A DNA stretch of 64,000 bases, taken from NCBI GenBank assembly GCA_029251405.1, contig JAQXDK010000009.1, positions 16,168 to 80,167 on the forward strand, in the 5' to 3' direction. Under the pieces are notes generated by a model, which did not search any database, was not told where the DNA came from, and saw only the letters and a list, made by a program, of their open reading frames with translations. Positions 33,438 through 42,092 of the stretch are shown one piece after another (positions within the stretch are counted from its first letter, which is position 1; each line of letters starts with the position of its first letter). Position numbers and translations under genes: made by a program. The stretch comes from Flavobacteriales bacterium (GTDB taxonomy: Bacteria > Bacteroidota > Bacteroidia > Flavobacteriales_D > Parvicellaceae).

Positions 33438-35399
33438 TTGAAAAATTTTATCAGCATCTTTATCAGCATGAGTATTTTAAGTGTAGAAATTGCTCAAAAA
33501 ACATTCAGTTTAGACACTTTATTGGTAGAAACCACCCGTATTCCTTTAAAGAATAATGAAACCGGTAGATGTATCAATATACTTACTAAAAAGGATATTG
33601 AAAAATTACCAGCTACTACATTTTATGAACTCTTACAAACCATTTCAGGGGTTGAAATTCAGTCTCGTGGAGGTTTTGGAGTGCAAGGTGATATTGTAAT
33701 GCGAGGGTCCACTTTTTCTCAGGTGCTGGTATTAATTGACGGGATGAGAATTAACGATCCGCTTACCGGACATTTTAACTGTTACATTCCTATTTCAAAT
33801 ATGGAAATCGAAAGAATTGAAATTCTAAAAGGAGCCGGTGGCGCTATGTACGGGCCTGATGCTGTAGGTGGTGTAATAAACATTATTACTAAAGGGTTTA
33901 ATTCATTAGAAAATGGTACTTCTTTTACTGGAAATTTTAATGTTGGAGAACATAATTTAGTAAGCTCTTCACTTGGAGTATTTCATAAAAAAGATAACTT
34001 TTACTTTGGAGCAGGGTTGTCCGTTAATCAATCAACTGGAGAAGAAATTTCTGCTGTTGATTTGGATTCAATCAATACTTTAAGCGGTTACAATACTTAT
34101 TTTTACAACCATAATTTCAGCGTTTCTGCAGGCTATAAAATAAATGATAAATGGCAAATTAAATTTCGCTCATCTATCCTAAATAGTGACTTTAATGCCC
34201 GTTATTTTTATACCTCTAGTCTCTTTGACAAATCCACAGAAACAACTAATAACTGGTTCAATAGGCTGGAGCTGAAAAGACAAACAATTTCGGGAGCAGT
34301 TTTAGACATAAATATGAGCTACAAGCGAAGCACAGATGAATTTATTTTTAGTCCCGATTTCTCTTCTACCAATATACACACCATGAGTTTCAGCAACTTT
34401 ACAGTAAATAATTCTAAAATAATCAACAGTAATTTTAGTTACAAATATGGTGTTCAAGGAGACTTTAGAGAAATTGAAAGTAATGATAGAGGCGATCATA
34501 GCGACTATCATTTTGGAGGATATTTTATGAGTGTTTATCGACCAAAAAACATCGTTTTAACCACAATAATTCGAGAAGATTATGATCAAAACTACGGTTT
34601 TGAGTTTTGTCCTCAAGTTAATTTTTCTTACAATGTTTCTAAAATCACATTAAGAGGAGCTGCAGGTAGGAGTATTCGTGCTGCCGACTATACGGAAAGG
34701 TATGTTTCTAATAATTTGGAAGACTTAAGCCCCGGAAGAAACTTGGGCAACCCAGATTTGCTTGCAGAAAGAGGCTGGAGCGAAGAATTGGGAATTAACT
34801 ACGCTCCCTTTAAAAATACTGTTATAAAAGCAACAGTATTTAGTAGACAGTCAAATAATGTAATAGATTATATTTCTACCAACCAAACAGATATTGGATC
34901 TGTAAGTTCGCTTGGAAGTTTACAAGATAGTGCGACCTATTTTTTTGCTAAAAATATCCAAGATGTTTATGTAAATGGTTTTGAATTGGAGCTGAAATCA
35001 AAGCTTGCCCTTACTAAAAAATCTTTTTTGCTTTTAAAAGGAGGGTATACATATACACAAATTACAGATAATAATCTTGGTGTTTATCTTTCAGGATTTG
35101 CTAGAGAATTAATAACCGGGCAAATAGACTTTGAATTCAGTTCGTTTAATGTATTACTTACTGGGCTTTACAAAAAACGAAACAGTCAAGAAGCAACTTC
35201 AATTTCTTCATTACTTACCAATAATTATGCTGTTTTCAACTTAAATTTTGGATATACTATGAAAGATAGTGGCATTACTTTAAATTTTCAAGCATTGAAT
35301 TTAACTGATGTTGTCTATCAGAATATTTTAGGAGCAAAAATGCCAGGGATGTGGATTATGGGAGGAATAAAATGGAATTTGTCACGATATAAGGGTTAA
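33438..35399 (+). CDS. TonB-dependent receptor, BtuB-like
   Basis: Outer-membrane importer of 653 residues: signal peptide (1-20), plug domain (about 30-150: LLVETTRIPLKNNETGR, VEIQSRGGFGVQGDIVMRGSTFSQVLVLIDGMRINDPLTGHF, GAGGAMYGPDAVGGVINIITK) and a 22-strand barrel ending in a typical C-terminal strand. There is no carboxypeptidase-like N-terminal domain and no SusD partner, so a small ligand such as a corrinoid or siderophore is more likely than a glycan. Vitamin B12 fits the nearby epimerase but is only a guess. The start is TTG 33438 (MKNFISIFI). Confidence 0.85.
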   Translation: MKNFISIFISMSILSVEIAQKTFSLDTLLVETTRIPLKNNETGRCINILTKKDIEKLPATTFYELLQTISGVEIQSRGGFGVQGDIVMRGSTFSQVLVLIDGMRINDPLTGHFNCYIPISNMEIERIEILKGAGGAMYGPDAVGGVINIITKGFNSLENGTSFTGNFNVGEHNLVSSSLGVFHKKDNFYFGAGLSVNQSTGEEISAVDLDSINTLSGYNTYFYNHNFSVSAGYKINDKWQIKFRSSILNSDFNARYFYTSSLFDKSTETTNNWFNRLELKRQTISGAVLDINMSYKRSTDEFIFSPDFSSTNIHTMSFSNFTVNNSKIINSNFSYKYGVQGDFREIESNDRGDHSDYHFGGYFMSVYRPKNIVLTTIIREDYDQNYGFEFCPQVNFSYNVSKITLRGAAGRSIRAADYTERYVSNNLEDLSPGRNLGNPDLLAERGWSEELGINYAPFKNTVIKATVFSRQSNNVIDYISTNQTDIGSVSSLGSLQDSATYFFAKNIQDVYVNGFELELKSKLALTKKSFLLLKGGYTYTQITDNNLGVYLSGFARELITGQIDFEFSSFNVLLTGLYKKRNSQEATSISSLLTNNYAVFNLNFGYTMKDSGITLNFQALNLTDVVYQNILGAKMPGMWIMGGIKWNLSRYKG

Positions 35400-35492
35400 T
35401 TTGATATTTATTTTAATAAAAGAACTAAAGTAGCTTAGTGATATTAAAAAAAAATTGCAATTTTACAATCCGATTTAGAAAATACTAAATTA

Positions 35493-35566
35493 GGGCCCAT
35501 AGCTCAGTTGGTTAGAGCACCTGACTCATAATCAGGGGGTCGAAGGTTCGAGCCCTTCTGGGCCCA
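35493..35566 (+). tRNA. tRNA with CAU anticodon (Ile2 or elongator Met)
   Basis: A 74-base cloverleaf. Acceptor GGGCCCA pairs with TGGGCCC; the D arm is GCTC AGTTGGTTA GAGC; the anticodon stem is CCTGA/TCAGG with loop CTCATAA, so the anticodon is CAT; the T arm is GAAGG TTCGAGC CCTTC. The CCA end is not encoded. CAT can be elongator methionine or the lysidine-modified isoleucine-2 tRNA. The G/C-only acceptor resembles tRNA-Ile2, but sequence alone does not decide. Confidence 0.93.
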
Positions 35567-35567
35567 C

Positions 35568-35599
35568 AAAGCGAAGTTTAAACAGGCTTCGCTTTTTTT
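35568..35599 (+). terminator. Rho-independent terminator after tRNA
   Basis: AAAGCGAAG (35568-35576) and CTTCGCTTT (35587-35595) form a perfect 9-pair stem with a 10-base loop, followed by a T-run. It begins two bases after the tRNA discriminator base. Confidence 0.9.
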
Positions 35600-35694
35600 G
35601 TTTAAAGATTATTAACATATGTTAATTAAAAAAAACTGTACAAAGCTATTTGTTACGGTAATTATTCTGTAATTTATGTAAAAAATACATAATT

Positions 35695-35772
35695 ATGTTT
35701 TTAGCACCTTTTATATTATTTATTGTTGGCATTGTTTTAACTTTTTTGTGGACATTGCCAAAAAAGGTATGA
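35695..35772 (+). CDS. Possible 25-residue membrane peptide before the hydrolase
   Basis: ATG 35695 opens a 25-codon frame encoding MFLAPFILFIVGIVLTFLWT plus LPKKV: one membrane helix with a basic end. Its stop overlaps the start of the secreted hydrolase as ATGA (35769-35772), the arrangement of coupled genes. It may be a real small protein, a leader peptide, or chance in AT-rich DNA. The rest of the 35600-35694 gap shows nothing else. Confidence 0.35.
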   Translation: MFLAPFILFIVGIVLTFLWTLPKKV

Positions 35773-37190
35773 GAATTCATTTCTCATTTTTTATCCTTCT
35801 GGTTTTTTTAACTACTCTTATTAAATCCCAGTATTTAATTTCTTGTGACTATATTGGGCCGACTTCAGGAACTATACTATCGTCTACATCGGGACTAAAT
35901 TTAGACTATGATGTCGGAATGTATAAGTTAACTTATAACACTGTAGATGCTGATAGTCTCCCCATTACAGCGACCGGAGCATTTTTTACCCCAGAAAATA
36001 CTTTCTGTAAAGAATTCCCTTTTGCAACATATAACCATGGTACTACTCTAGCAAAAGATAATGTTCCTTCCAATAATAGTTCTGAGGCATTAATCGGTAA
36101 AATATTTGCAGCAGGTGGTTATTTTGTCTGCTTGCCTGACTACATTGGAATGGGAGGCAGCCCTGGTTTACACCCTTACGTACATGCAGCTACCGAAGCT
36201 ACTGCAACTATTGATATGATTAGAGCTGCAAGAGAGTTTCTGAGTTCTGATACTCTTTTTATAGACAATAATGAGGTTTTTTTGACAGGGTATTCTCAAG
36301 GTGGTCACGCGTGTATGGCTACAAACAAATATATTCAAGACAACAACTTACTTTCAGAGTTCAATATTACAGCGTCTGCTCCTTGTTCAGGTCCTTATGA
36401 CTTGTCTGGTATTATGGCAGATACCATTATTTCACCTACACCCTATTCCAATCCTGGATATATTTTATACTTACTTGCTTCTTATGAATTGGTATATGGT
36501 GATATTTTTAATTCTTGGTCAGAAGTTCTTTATTCTCCATACGACACCATTGCTCCCCCGTTTTTTAGTGGAAATAATACCACTTTAGACATGAGCTTAT
36601 TAAATAGTCTTATTCCAAATGATATGAGTTTATTAATTAGAGATACTTGTCTAAATAATTTTGCTAATGATTCCATTAATAAAACACATCCTTGGTGGAG
36701 CGCTTTAATAAAAAATGACAACTATGACTGGAGTCCATCAAACCCTGTTAGAATGTACTATTGTACATTAGATGAGCAAGTTGCATTTACCAATGCAATA
36801 AATGCTGATGTAGCAATGAATAATAATGGAGCAAATGATGTCCAATCTATCGATATTGGAAACTTAAATCATGGAGGGTGTGTATTTCCAGCATTGTCTA
36901 GTGCTTTTAATTGGTTTCAGTCCTTAAAATCCCCTTGCGCTACTACGAGTAACAACTTTAAAAATTCGAATACCAACAAAATATATCCCAATCCCTTTAG
37001 CAACAATCTATCTCTTTCTTACAATGAAAGAGTCAATGTTTGTATTTATGCTTTAGATGGTGAATTACTCTTTAAAAAAGACAACATAAAAAACCTGAAA
37101 TTGATAACCTCAAATTGGTCTAAAGGAATGTATATTCTAAGAGCTAAAAACACTAATTATTATCAAAATAATTTAATTTCTAAGCAGTAA
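35769..37190 (+). CDS. Secreted alpha/beta hydrolase with type IX sorting domain
   Basis: Extracellular hydrolase of 473 residues. ATG 35769 gives signal peptide MRIHFSFFILLVFLTTLIKS (a GTG at 35748 is in frame but less natural). The catalytic elbow is LTGYSQGGHACMA (Ser176 in GYSQGG), with an oxyanion region YNHGTTL and DYIGMGGSPGLHPYVHA, as in secretory lipase/prolyl-peptidase-like families. The catalytic His is likely in NLNHGGCVFPA. The C-terminus (about 405-473: NKIYPNPFSNNLSLSY...ALDGELLFKK...WSKGMYILRA) is a type IX sorting domain. Substrate unknown; an ester or peptide. Confidence 0.87.
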   Translation: MRIHFSFFILLVFLTTLIKSQYLISCDYIGPTSGTILSSTSGLNLDYDVGMYKLTYNTVDADSLPITATGAFFTPENTFCKEFPFATYNHGTTLAKDNVPSNNSSEALIGKIFAAGGYFVCLPDYIGMGGSPGLHPYVHAATEATATIDMIRAAREFLSSDTLFIDNNEVFLTGYSQGGHACMATNKYIQDNNLLSEFNITASAPCSGPYDLSGIMADTIISPTPYSNPGYILYLLASYELVYGDIFNSWSEVLYSPYDTIAPPFFSGNNTTLDMSLLNSLIPNDMSLLIRDTCLNNFANDSINKTHPWWSALIKNDNYDWSPSNPVRMYYCTLDEQVAFTNAINADVAMNNNGANDVQSIDIGNLNHGGCVFPALSSAFNWFQSLKSPCATTSNNFKNSNTNKIYPNPFSNNLSLSYNERVNVCIYALDGELLFKKDNIKNLKLITSNWSKGMYILRAKNTNYYQNNLISKQ

Positions 37191-37221
37191 TTAAATTAAT
37201 TATTAAATTTAGTGACACTTA

Positions 37222-37295
37222 GGGGATGTAGCTCAGTTGGCTAGAGCGCTTGACTGGCAGTCAAGAGGTCGTGAGTTCGAATCTCATCTTCTCCA
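37222..37295 (+). tRNA. tRNA-Ala (GGC)
   Basis: A 74-base cloverleaf. Acceptor GGGGATG pairs with CTTCTCC with a G3-T70 wobble, the alanine identity element, and one T-T mismatch. The D arm is GCTC...GAGC, the anticodon stem CTTGA/TCAAG with loop CTGGCAG (anticodon GGC), and the T arm GTGAG TTCGAAT CTCAT. The discriminator is A and CCA is not encoded. Confidence 0.93.
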
Positions 37296-37316
37296 CTCAA
37301 AGAATAATATAACTAC

Positions 37317-37342
37317 ATGCTCTTCATTAACCTGGAGAGCAT
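37317..37342 (+). terminator. Hairpin after tRNA-Ala
   Basis: ATGCTCTTCA and TGGAGAGCAT pair over 10 positions with one G-T pair and a short loop, 21 bases after the tRNA. There is no T-run, so it may be a processing or weak termination signal. Confidence 0.45.
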
Positions 37343-37426
37343 TATAATTAATTTGTAGGTTTATTTCTAGACGACATCATAACTCCATCATCTTTAAAAC
37401 ACTTTCAACATTTTTCTAGGCCTAAA

Positions 37427-37573
37427 TCAATCAAAAATATCCTTATTCTTAGAATTTAAGTTGGGATAGTTTTGTTCTTTTTGTTTTTTACCGTTGTATA
37501 TTATATTCCAAATAAGAAATATTAAATAAACTGAAAACAATAAAAAACCAACTCCGAAAAATACTAAGCTCAT
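37427..37573 (-). CDS. Tiny membrane protein (48 aa), second of a coupled pair
   Basis: A 48-residue frame on the minus strand: MSLVFFGVGFLLFSVYLIFL and IWNIIYN form one membrane helix, followed by a charged tail KKQKEQNYPNLNSKNKDIFD. The start ATG overlaps the stop of the upstream gene (37570-37740) by ATGA, the normal sign of translational coupling. No family is recognised. The one-helix plus short hydrophilic tail layout resembles small subunits of membrane complexes, but nothing more can be claimed. Confidence 0.6.
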   Translation of the reverse strand: MSLVFFGVGFLLFSVYLIFLIWNIIYNGKKQKEQNYPNLNSKNKDIFD

Positions 37574-37740
37574 AACCTGTTAATTTGATTAATAGCAATC
37601 GAGAATAGGAGTATGGTGCCTGGCCAATGTGCTGAATATTGTGCCTCATCAGTCATCCCCGCAAGACCTAAAGATATGGAATACATCATACATGCAAATG
37701 CAATAATTACGGGATACCATTTAAGAAGAAATTTTTTCAT
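37570..37740 (-). CDS. Tiny membrane protein (56 aa), first of a coupled pair
   Basis: A 56-residue frame on the minus strand: MKKFLLKWYPVIIAFACMMY, then SISLGLAGMTDEAQYSAHWP and GTILLFSIAINQINRL. It has a basic start, a helix at about 9-28, a short exposed loop with Asp/Glu/His, and a second hydrophobic stretch at about 40-51. Coupled to the following 48-residue gene by ATGA. No known family recognised. The start ATG 37740 is preceded on its strand by a very AT-rich stretch that could hold the promoter. Confidence 0.6.
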   Translation of the reverse strand: MKKFLLKWYPVIIAFACMMYSISLGLAGMTDEAQYSAHWPGTILLFSIAINQINRL

Positions 37741-37809
37741 TTTTTATAATTTATAAATTTTATGAATCTAGTTTTGTTTAATAAATATACAAAAAAACTA
37801 AACAAAAGT

Positions 37810-37817
37810 TATGTTTG
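37810..37817 (+). promoter_or_regulatory. Candidate -7 element before the 39-residue gene
   Basis: TATGTTTG matches TAnnTTTG, 92 bases before ATG 37910. With the terminator at 38144-38182 it would define a transcript of about 360 bases. No good -33 box at the usual spacing. Confidence 0.3.
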
Positions 37818-37909
37818 GGTTAATCTTCTTCTTTTTATTACCAATAAAAAAGTCCTTTTTTTATTAATGTTATTTTGGAAAAAAGATGTTGAAATAGTTA
37901 TTTAGAATT

Positions 37910-38029
37910 ATGAAACCAAAAAAAAATAACTGGTTTAGAGACTTGTCATTAATAGAAAAATCCTTGTTTTTAGCAGCTTCTTTGTGTATTCTTTTTATGA
38001 TAAATTGGGGTTTATTAACCACTGTCTAG
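37910..38029 (+). CDS. Tiny membrane protein (39 aa)
   Basis: A 39-residue frame: MKPKKNNWFRDLSLIEKSLF, then LAASLCILFMINWGLLTTV. A basic, aromatic N-terminus precedes one clean membrane helix. It is divergent from the two minus-strand tiny genes and is followed, 114 bases on, by a strong terminator. No family recognised. The length and composition look protein-like, but there is no homology evidence I can give. Between its stop and the terminator (38030-38143) I see nothing. Confidence 0.5.
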   Translation: MKPKKNNWFRDLSLIEKSLFLAASLCILFMINWGLLTTV

Positions 38030-38143
38030 TTAAAAAGCTATTCTCTTAAAAAATCCTTTTTGTCGAAAAATAGCAATTGCTGATAAATTTCTTTGTTATT
38101 AATTCACTGTTGTTTCATTAAAGACAATGTTTGTTAGTTAAGT

Positions 38144-38182
38144 AAAAGAGAGGATTAATTATAACCCATCCTCTCTTTTTTT
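38144..38182 (+). terminator. Strong Rho-independent terminator
   Basis: AAAAGAGAGGAT (38144-38155) pairs perfectly with ATCCTCTCTTTT (38168-38179), a 12-pair stem with a 12-base loop, and the T-run continues to 38182. It is the strongest terminator seen in the window. On the other strand only four T follow, so it mainly serves the plus strand. Confidence 0.88.
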
Positions 38183-38295
38183 AATTACATTTGTTTCGTT
38201 AATATTCACGTATTAGCAATTAAGTTAAAAGGGTGTGTATTGTATGGTTGCTTTACATATCCTTTTTTCTTTTATTAGTAACCTCAAAGTTTAAA

Positions 38296-38565
38296 ATGGA
38301 ATTCAAAAGATTTAAAAGAAAAGGAATTATTTTTAATAACAACAGTGTTGGCCTTGGTCTTGAATTAAGAATCAAAAAAAAGATTAAAGTTTTTAGAATC
38401 GAACGATTGAGTAAGGAAAATAACGTGTTTGAATATTTGATTTACGACGGGGCTTCACTAGTAGACGACTCTTTAAACAAAGAAATTGCTTCGTTTTTAG
38501 AAGCAAATAGTTCGAAATACTCTTTCTTCGATGGAGAGCTTAAAACTTGGAACAAAATATCTTAG
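38296..38565 (+). CDS. Hypothetical protein, 89 aa
   Basis: A small basic protein: MEFKRFKRKGIIFNNNSVGL, then GLELRIKKKIKVFRIERLSK and ENNVFEYLIYDGASLVDDSL. A GTG at 38233 in frame would add a hydrophobic 21-residue lead, but ATG 38296 is the simpler start. The alternation of charged and hydrophobic residues suggests a small beta-rich soluble domain. It ends 2 bases before the convergent RND gene. No family recognised. Confidence 0.55.
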   Translation: MEFKRFKRKGIIFNNNSVGLGLELRIKKKIKVFRIERLSKENNVFEYLIYDGASLVDDSLNKEIASFLEANSSKYSFFDGELKTWNKIS

Positions 38566-38567
38566 GT

Positions 38568-41500
38568 CTATAATTCAATCTTAATTGCCCAATTAAACTT
38601 ATTAAACAGCCATATTTTAAACCTATAAATAGTGTAATACATTATCGGAACTACTACTAAAGTTAAAAAGGTCGCAAACGTCAAACCGTAAATAATTGCC
38701 AAACTCATTGGTTTAAAAAAGATAACGTTATCTCCTCCAAAAAATATTTGAGGATCCCAATCGCTTACAAGGGTAAAGAAATTAATGTTCAAACCAGAAG
38801 CCAATGGAAAAAGACCTAAAATTGTTGTAATTGCTGTCAAAAGAACTGGTCTTAATCTTGTTCTACCACCTTCAATAACGGCACTCTTGAAATCTGTATG
38901 CGAAATCAGATCTAAAGATCCTAATCCCAATTCTTTTCTTTTTCTTTTCCTTATTAAATTGGTGTAATCTACTAATACTATGGCGTTATTTACAACAATC
39001 CCTGCTAACGATATAATACCAATCATTGTCATAATAATAACAAAATCGTTTCTAGATATTACTATTCCTAAAAACACTCCTGCAAGACTCAACACCACCG
39101 AGGATAAGATAATGACCGGAGACGAAAAGGCGTTAAACTGAGAAACTAAAATCAAAAGAATTAAAAATACTGCAAATAATAATGCACTACTTAAAAAGGC
39201 TAACTCCTTTTCTTGGTCTTCCATCTGTCCTGTAAACTTATAGCTATACCCCTGCTTAGCAAAAGAGATTCCTTCACTTGATGTCCCAAAATCCGCTAAA
39301 TGTTTTTTTACAACTGCTATTATTTCATTGGCATTGTACCCTTCTTGAACTCCAGTAAAAATAGTAATGGTATTATTTTGATTTTTTCTGATTACAGCTG
39401 CGTATTTATTAATCTCCTTAATATTGTTTACAACGGAGCTAATTGGGATACTCAATTTAACTCCCCTGTTATTCATAAACATTACTTTTTGTTCCAAGAT
39501 GGAAGATACATCTTGACGATCAGCCTCGCTAAACCTAATATTTATATCGTAATCGTCGTCATTAAAATTATATGTCGAGACATCTTTACCAAACAAAGAT
39601 GTTCTTATGCTTTGTGCTATCTGCCCAGTCGAAACACCTACTCTTTTTGCGTATTCTCTGTTAATGTCTATTTGGATTTCTGCTTTATTAACCTCAACAT
39701 CTAGTTTCAACTTTTGAATCCCCTCTATATTTTTTTTAATTAAATATTGTTGGAGCATTTCGGCTTTTTGAGTTAGAGCCGAATAGTCTTGTGAGCCTGT
39801 TATTTCAATATTTACAGGAGGCTGTTGTGGGGGACCGCTTTGCTCTTTGTCTACAACAATCGTTATGTCTGCATGAAACTTATCTTTTAACGTTTGTTCA
39901 ATTAAACTTTTGACGGTGCTGGTATTTAACCCTTTTCGATGCGAGAATTCACAAAAAGAAACGGTTATTCTAGCCTTATGGGGTGTTTCACCAAAAGATG
40001 GGCCGCTATTTGGATCTGAGGTACCTTTTCCTACTTGTTCAATAACAGATTCTACAAATGGTGTTTTTACTTTTTTATTATTAATTAACTCTATATCTGC
40101 AGCTTGTAAATAGGTTGTGGAATCCTTTTCAGAAATTGGAAGACTTAAAATTTTAGTAATTTCTTTTTTTATTTCTTTTGTAGCAACATTAGTTTTAGAA
40201 ATATTTGTTCCAACAGGTAGCTCTACAAAAACATTAATATAATTAGGTTGGTTTTCTGGAAAGAATAAAACTTTGGGAGGGAAAATTCCAGTTAATATAA
40301 AAGACAATATCAACGTGAAAAAAGTACCTATAATTATCCATATAGGTCTTTTTTTGTAAAGCACCCATTTTAGAAACTTTTGATACCCTGATTCTAGTTT
40401 TGGTAGAAACTTATTTTGAAACCAGGCTGTTCCTGGAATGAATAAAAATCCATTCAAAACAACAATTATAGCTGTTATTATTGAAAGATTTCCAAAGCTG
40501 TTATATCCTGAAAGAATTGCTATTGTCCCCGAAACAATTAGTGCTGCGAAATATTTTAGAGTACTTTTAATGTTTCTTTTACCGTTATCTATTTTCATTA
40601 AAATCGCCAGTAAAACTGGTGTAATTACCAGAGCCACAAAGAGTGAAGACCCTAATACAATCATAAGAGTAATTGGTAAATATTGCATAAACTCTCCGAT
40701 TATTCCTGGCCATAAAGCTAGCGGAACAAAAGCAGCTAGAGTTGTTGCTGTTGAAGCTATGATAGGCCACGCAACTTCCCCAATACCTTTTTTAGTCGCT
40801 TCAAATGCATTAAGCCCTTCATCCATTAACCTGTAAACATTCTCCACCACCACTATACCGTTATCTACCAACATTCCTAAGGCTAACACTAATGAAAAAA
40901 GCACCATTATATTTAAACTTACTCCTGCAGAATTCAATAAAATAAAAGACAAAAACATGGAAAACGGAATCGCTATTCCTACAAATAATGCATTTCTTAG
41001 TCCTAAAAAAAACAATAAAACAAAGACCACCAGTATAACACCAAAAACAATTGAGTTTTCTAAATTACTTACTTGAGATCTTATCATTACAGACTGGTCA
41101 TTTGTGTAGGTAAGCTTCATGTCGGCGGGAAATTGTCTTTTTAAATTTCCTACTACAATTTTTAATTTATCAATTGCATTGATGATATTTTCTCCTGCTC
41201 GCTTTTTAATATCCAGCATTACAACAGGTTGGCCATTTTGTCTAGCGTAGCTGGTAGTGTCAGAATCTGAAAAAGAGATGTCCGCAACATCTCTTAAATA
41301 TACATTATCGTTATTTTCGTGCTTAACAACTAAATTATTTAACTCTTTAAAATCTTTAAATTTACCATCAATAATTATAAAATTATCAATCCCATCAATT
41401 TGAAGATTTCCTGCACCGATTGTTGTGTTTTCGCTCTGAATAGCAGATTCAATATCGCCAAAGCTTATTCTCTTGGCTTCTGCGTCAAATTTTCGAATTT

Positions 41501-42092
41501 CAATTTTAACCTTCTTTTCTTGAACACCTCTTATATCTACAGCATTTATTTCAGAAATAGATTCCAACCTATCTTTAATTAAGTCTGCTTTCTCTTTTAG
41601 GATGTCAACGGGATATTCTCCGGATAAATTGATGTTAATTATTGGAAATTCGTTAACGTCAATTTCTTGAATTGTGGGCTCAATGGTTAAATCCTGTGCA
41701 AATATCTTTGTAGACCTTGCGTCTGATAATGCTTCTTCAACAGCTCTTTTAGCGTCTTTTGGGGTAATAGCAAAATCAAACTCTATTTTTAAAACTCCAA
41801 AATCTTGTGTTGCTGTTGAGGTTATTTTTTCAATACCCTTGAGTTTATTTAATTCTTTCTCGAAAGGCTTAATTATCTTATCTGTAATAATTTCTGGTGA
41901 GTTGCCAGGATATGGTATATTCACATAAATTTCGGGTACTTGAATTTGAGGAAAACTCTCTCTTGGCATATTTTTATATGCAGAAACACCTCCCAATAAT
42001 AAAATTATTATTAGTAGATATACTGTTTTTCTATTATTTACCGCTGCTGAAGACAGTGCAAATTCTTTCCATTTTTTAATGTTCTCTATCAT
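38568..42092 (-). CDS. Efflux RND transporter permease
   Basis: Inner-membrane proton-driven exporter of 1174 residues, AcrB superfamily. It has two six-helix halves with large periplasmic loops: helix 1 at about 22-40, YPGNSPEIITDKIIKPFEKELNKLKGIEKITS porter start, the TM4 block LALGMLVDNGIVVVENVYRLMDEG, and the second-half GQMEDQEKELAF and GIISLAGIVVNNAIVLVDY. The Asp-Asp pair of TM4 in AcrB is Asp-Asn here, which is common in this Bacteroidota branch. It is longer than AcrB (~1050) through an extra region around 530-560 and loops. It is the last gene of a four-gene operon with 4-base overlaps. Confidence 0.95.
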   Translation of the reverse strand: MIENIKKWKEFALSSAAVNNRKTVYLLIIILLLGGVSAYKNMPRESFPQIQVPEIYVNIPYPGNSPEIITDKIIKPFEKELNKLKGIEKITSTATQDFGVLKIEFDFAITPKDAKRAVEEALSDARSTKIFAQDLTIEPTIQEIDVNEFPIININLSGEYPVDILKEKADLIKDRLESISEINAVDIRGVQEKKVKIEIRKFDAEAKRISFGDIESAIQSENTTIGAGNLQIDGIDNFIIIDGKFKDFKELNNLVVKHENNDNVYLRDVADISFSDSDTTSYARQNGQPVVMLDIKKRAGENIINAIDKLKIVVGNLKRQFPADMKLTYTNDQSVMIRSQVSNLENSIVFGVILVVFVLLFFLGLRNALFVGIAIPFSMFLSFILLNSAGVSLNIMVLFSLVLALGMLVDNGIVVVENVYRLMDEGLNAFEATKKGIGEVAWPIIASTATTLAAFVPLALWPGIIGEFMQYLPITLMIVLGSSLFVALVITPVLLAILMKIDNGKRNIKSTLKYFAALIVSGTIAILSGYNSFGNLSIITAIIVVLNGFLFIPGTAWFQNKFLPKLESGYQKFLKWVLYKKRPIWIIIGTFFTLILSFILTGIFPPKVLFFPENQPNYINVFVELPVGTNISKTNVATKEIKKEITKILSLPISEKDSTTYLQAADIELINNKKVKTPFVESVIEQVGKGTSDPNSGPSFGETPHKARITVSFCEFSHRKGLNTSTVKSLIEQTLKDKFHADITIVVDKEQSGPPQQPPVNIEITGSQDYSALTQKAEMLQQYLIKKNIEGIQKLKLDVEVNKAEIQIDINREYAKRVGVSTGQIAQSIRTSLFGKDVSTYNFNDDDYDINIRFSEADRQDVSSILEQKVMFMNNRGVKLSIPISSVVNNIKEINKYAAVIRKNQNNTITIFTGVQEGYNANEIIAVVKKHLADFGTSSEGISFAKQGYSYKFTGQMEDQEKELAFLSSALLFAVFLILLILVSQFNAFSSPVIILSSVVLSLAGVFLGIVISRNDFVIIMTMIGIISLAGIVVNNAIVLVDYTNLIRKRKRKELGLGSLDLISHTDFKSAVIEGGRTRLRPVLLTAITTILGLFPLASGLNINFFTLVSDWDPQIFFGGDNVIFFKPMSLAIIYGLTFATFLTLVVVPIMYYTIYRFKIWLFNKFNWAIKIEL

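Noticed and set aside
37843..37865. A/T-only inverted repeat AATAAAAAA...TTTTTTATT
   Set aside because: Weak A-T pairing and common by chance in DNA this AT-rich; not kept as a terminator.
40820..40880. Asp-Asn in place of the Asp-Asp pair in helix 4 of the RND pump
   Set aside because: This substitution is common in related RND permeases and does not imply a dead pump.
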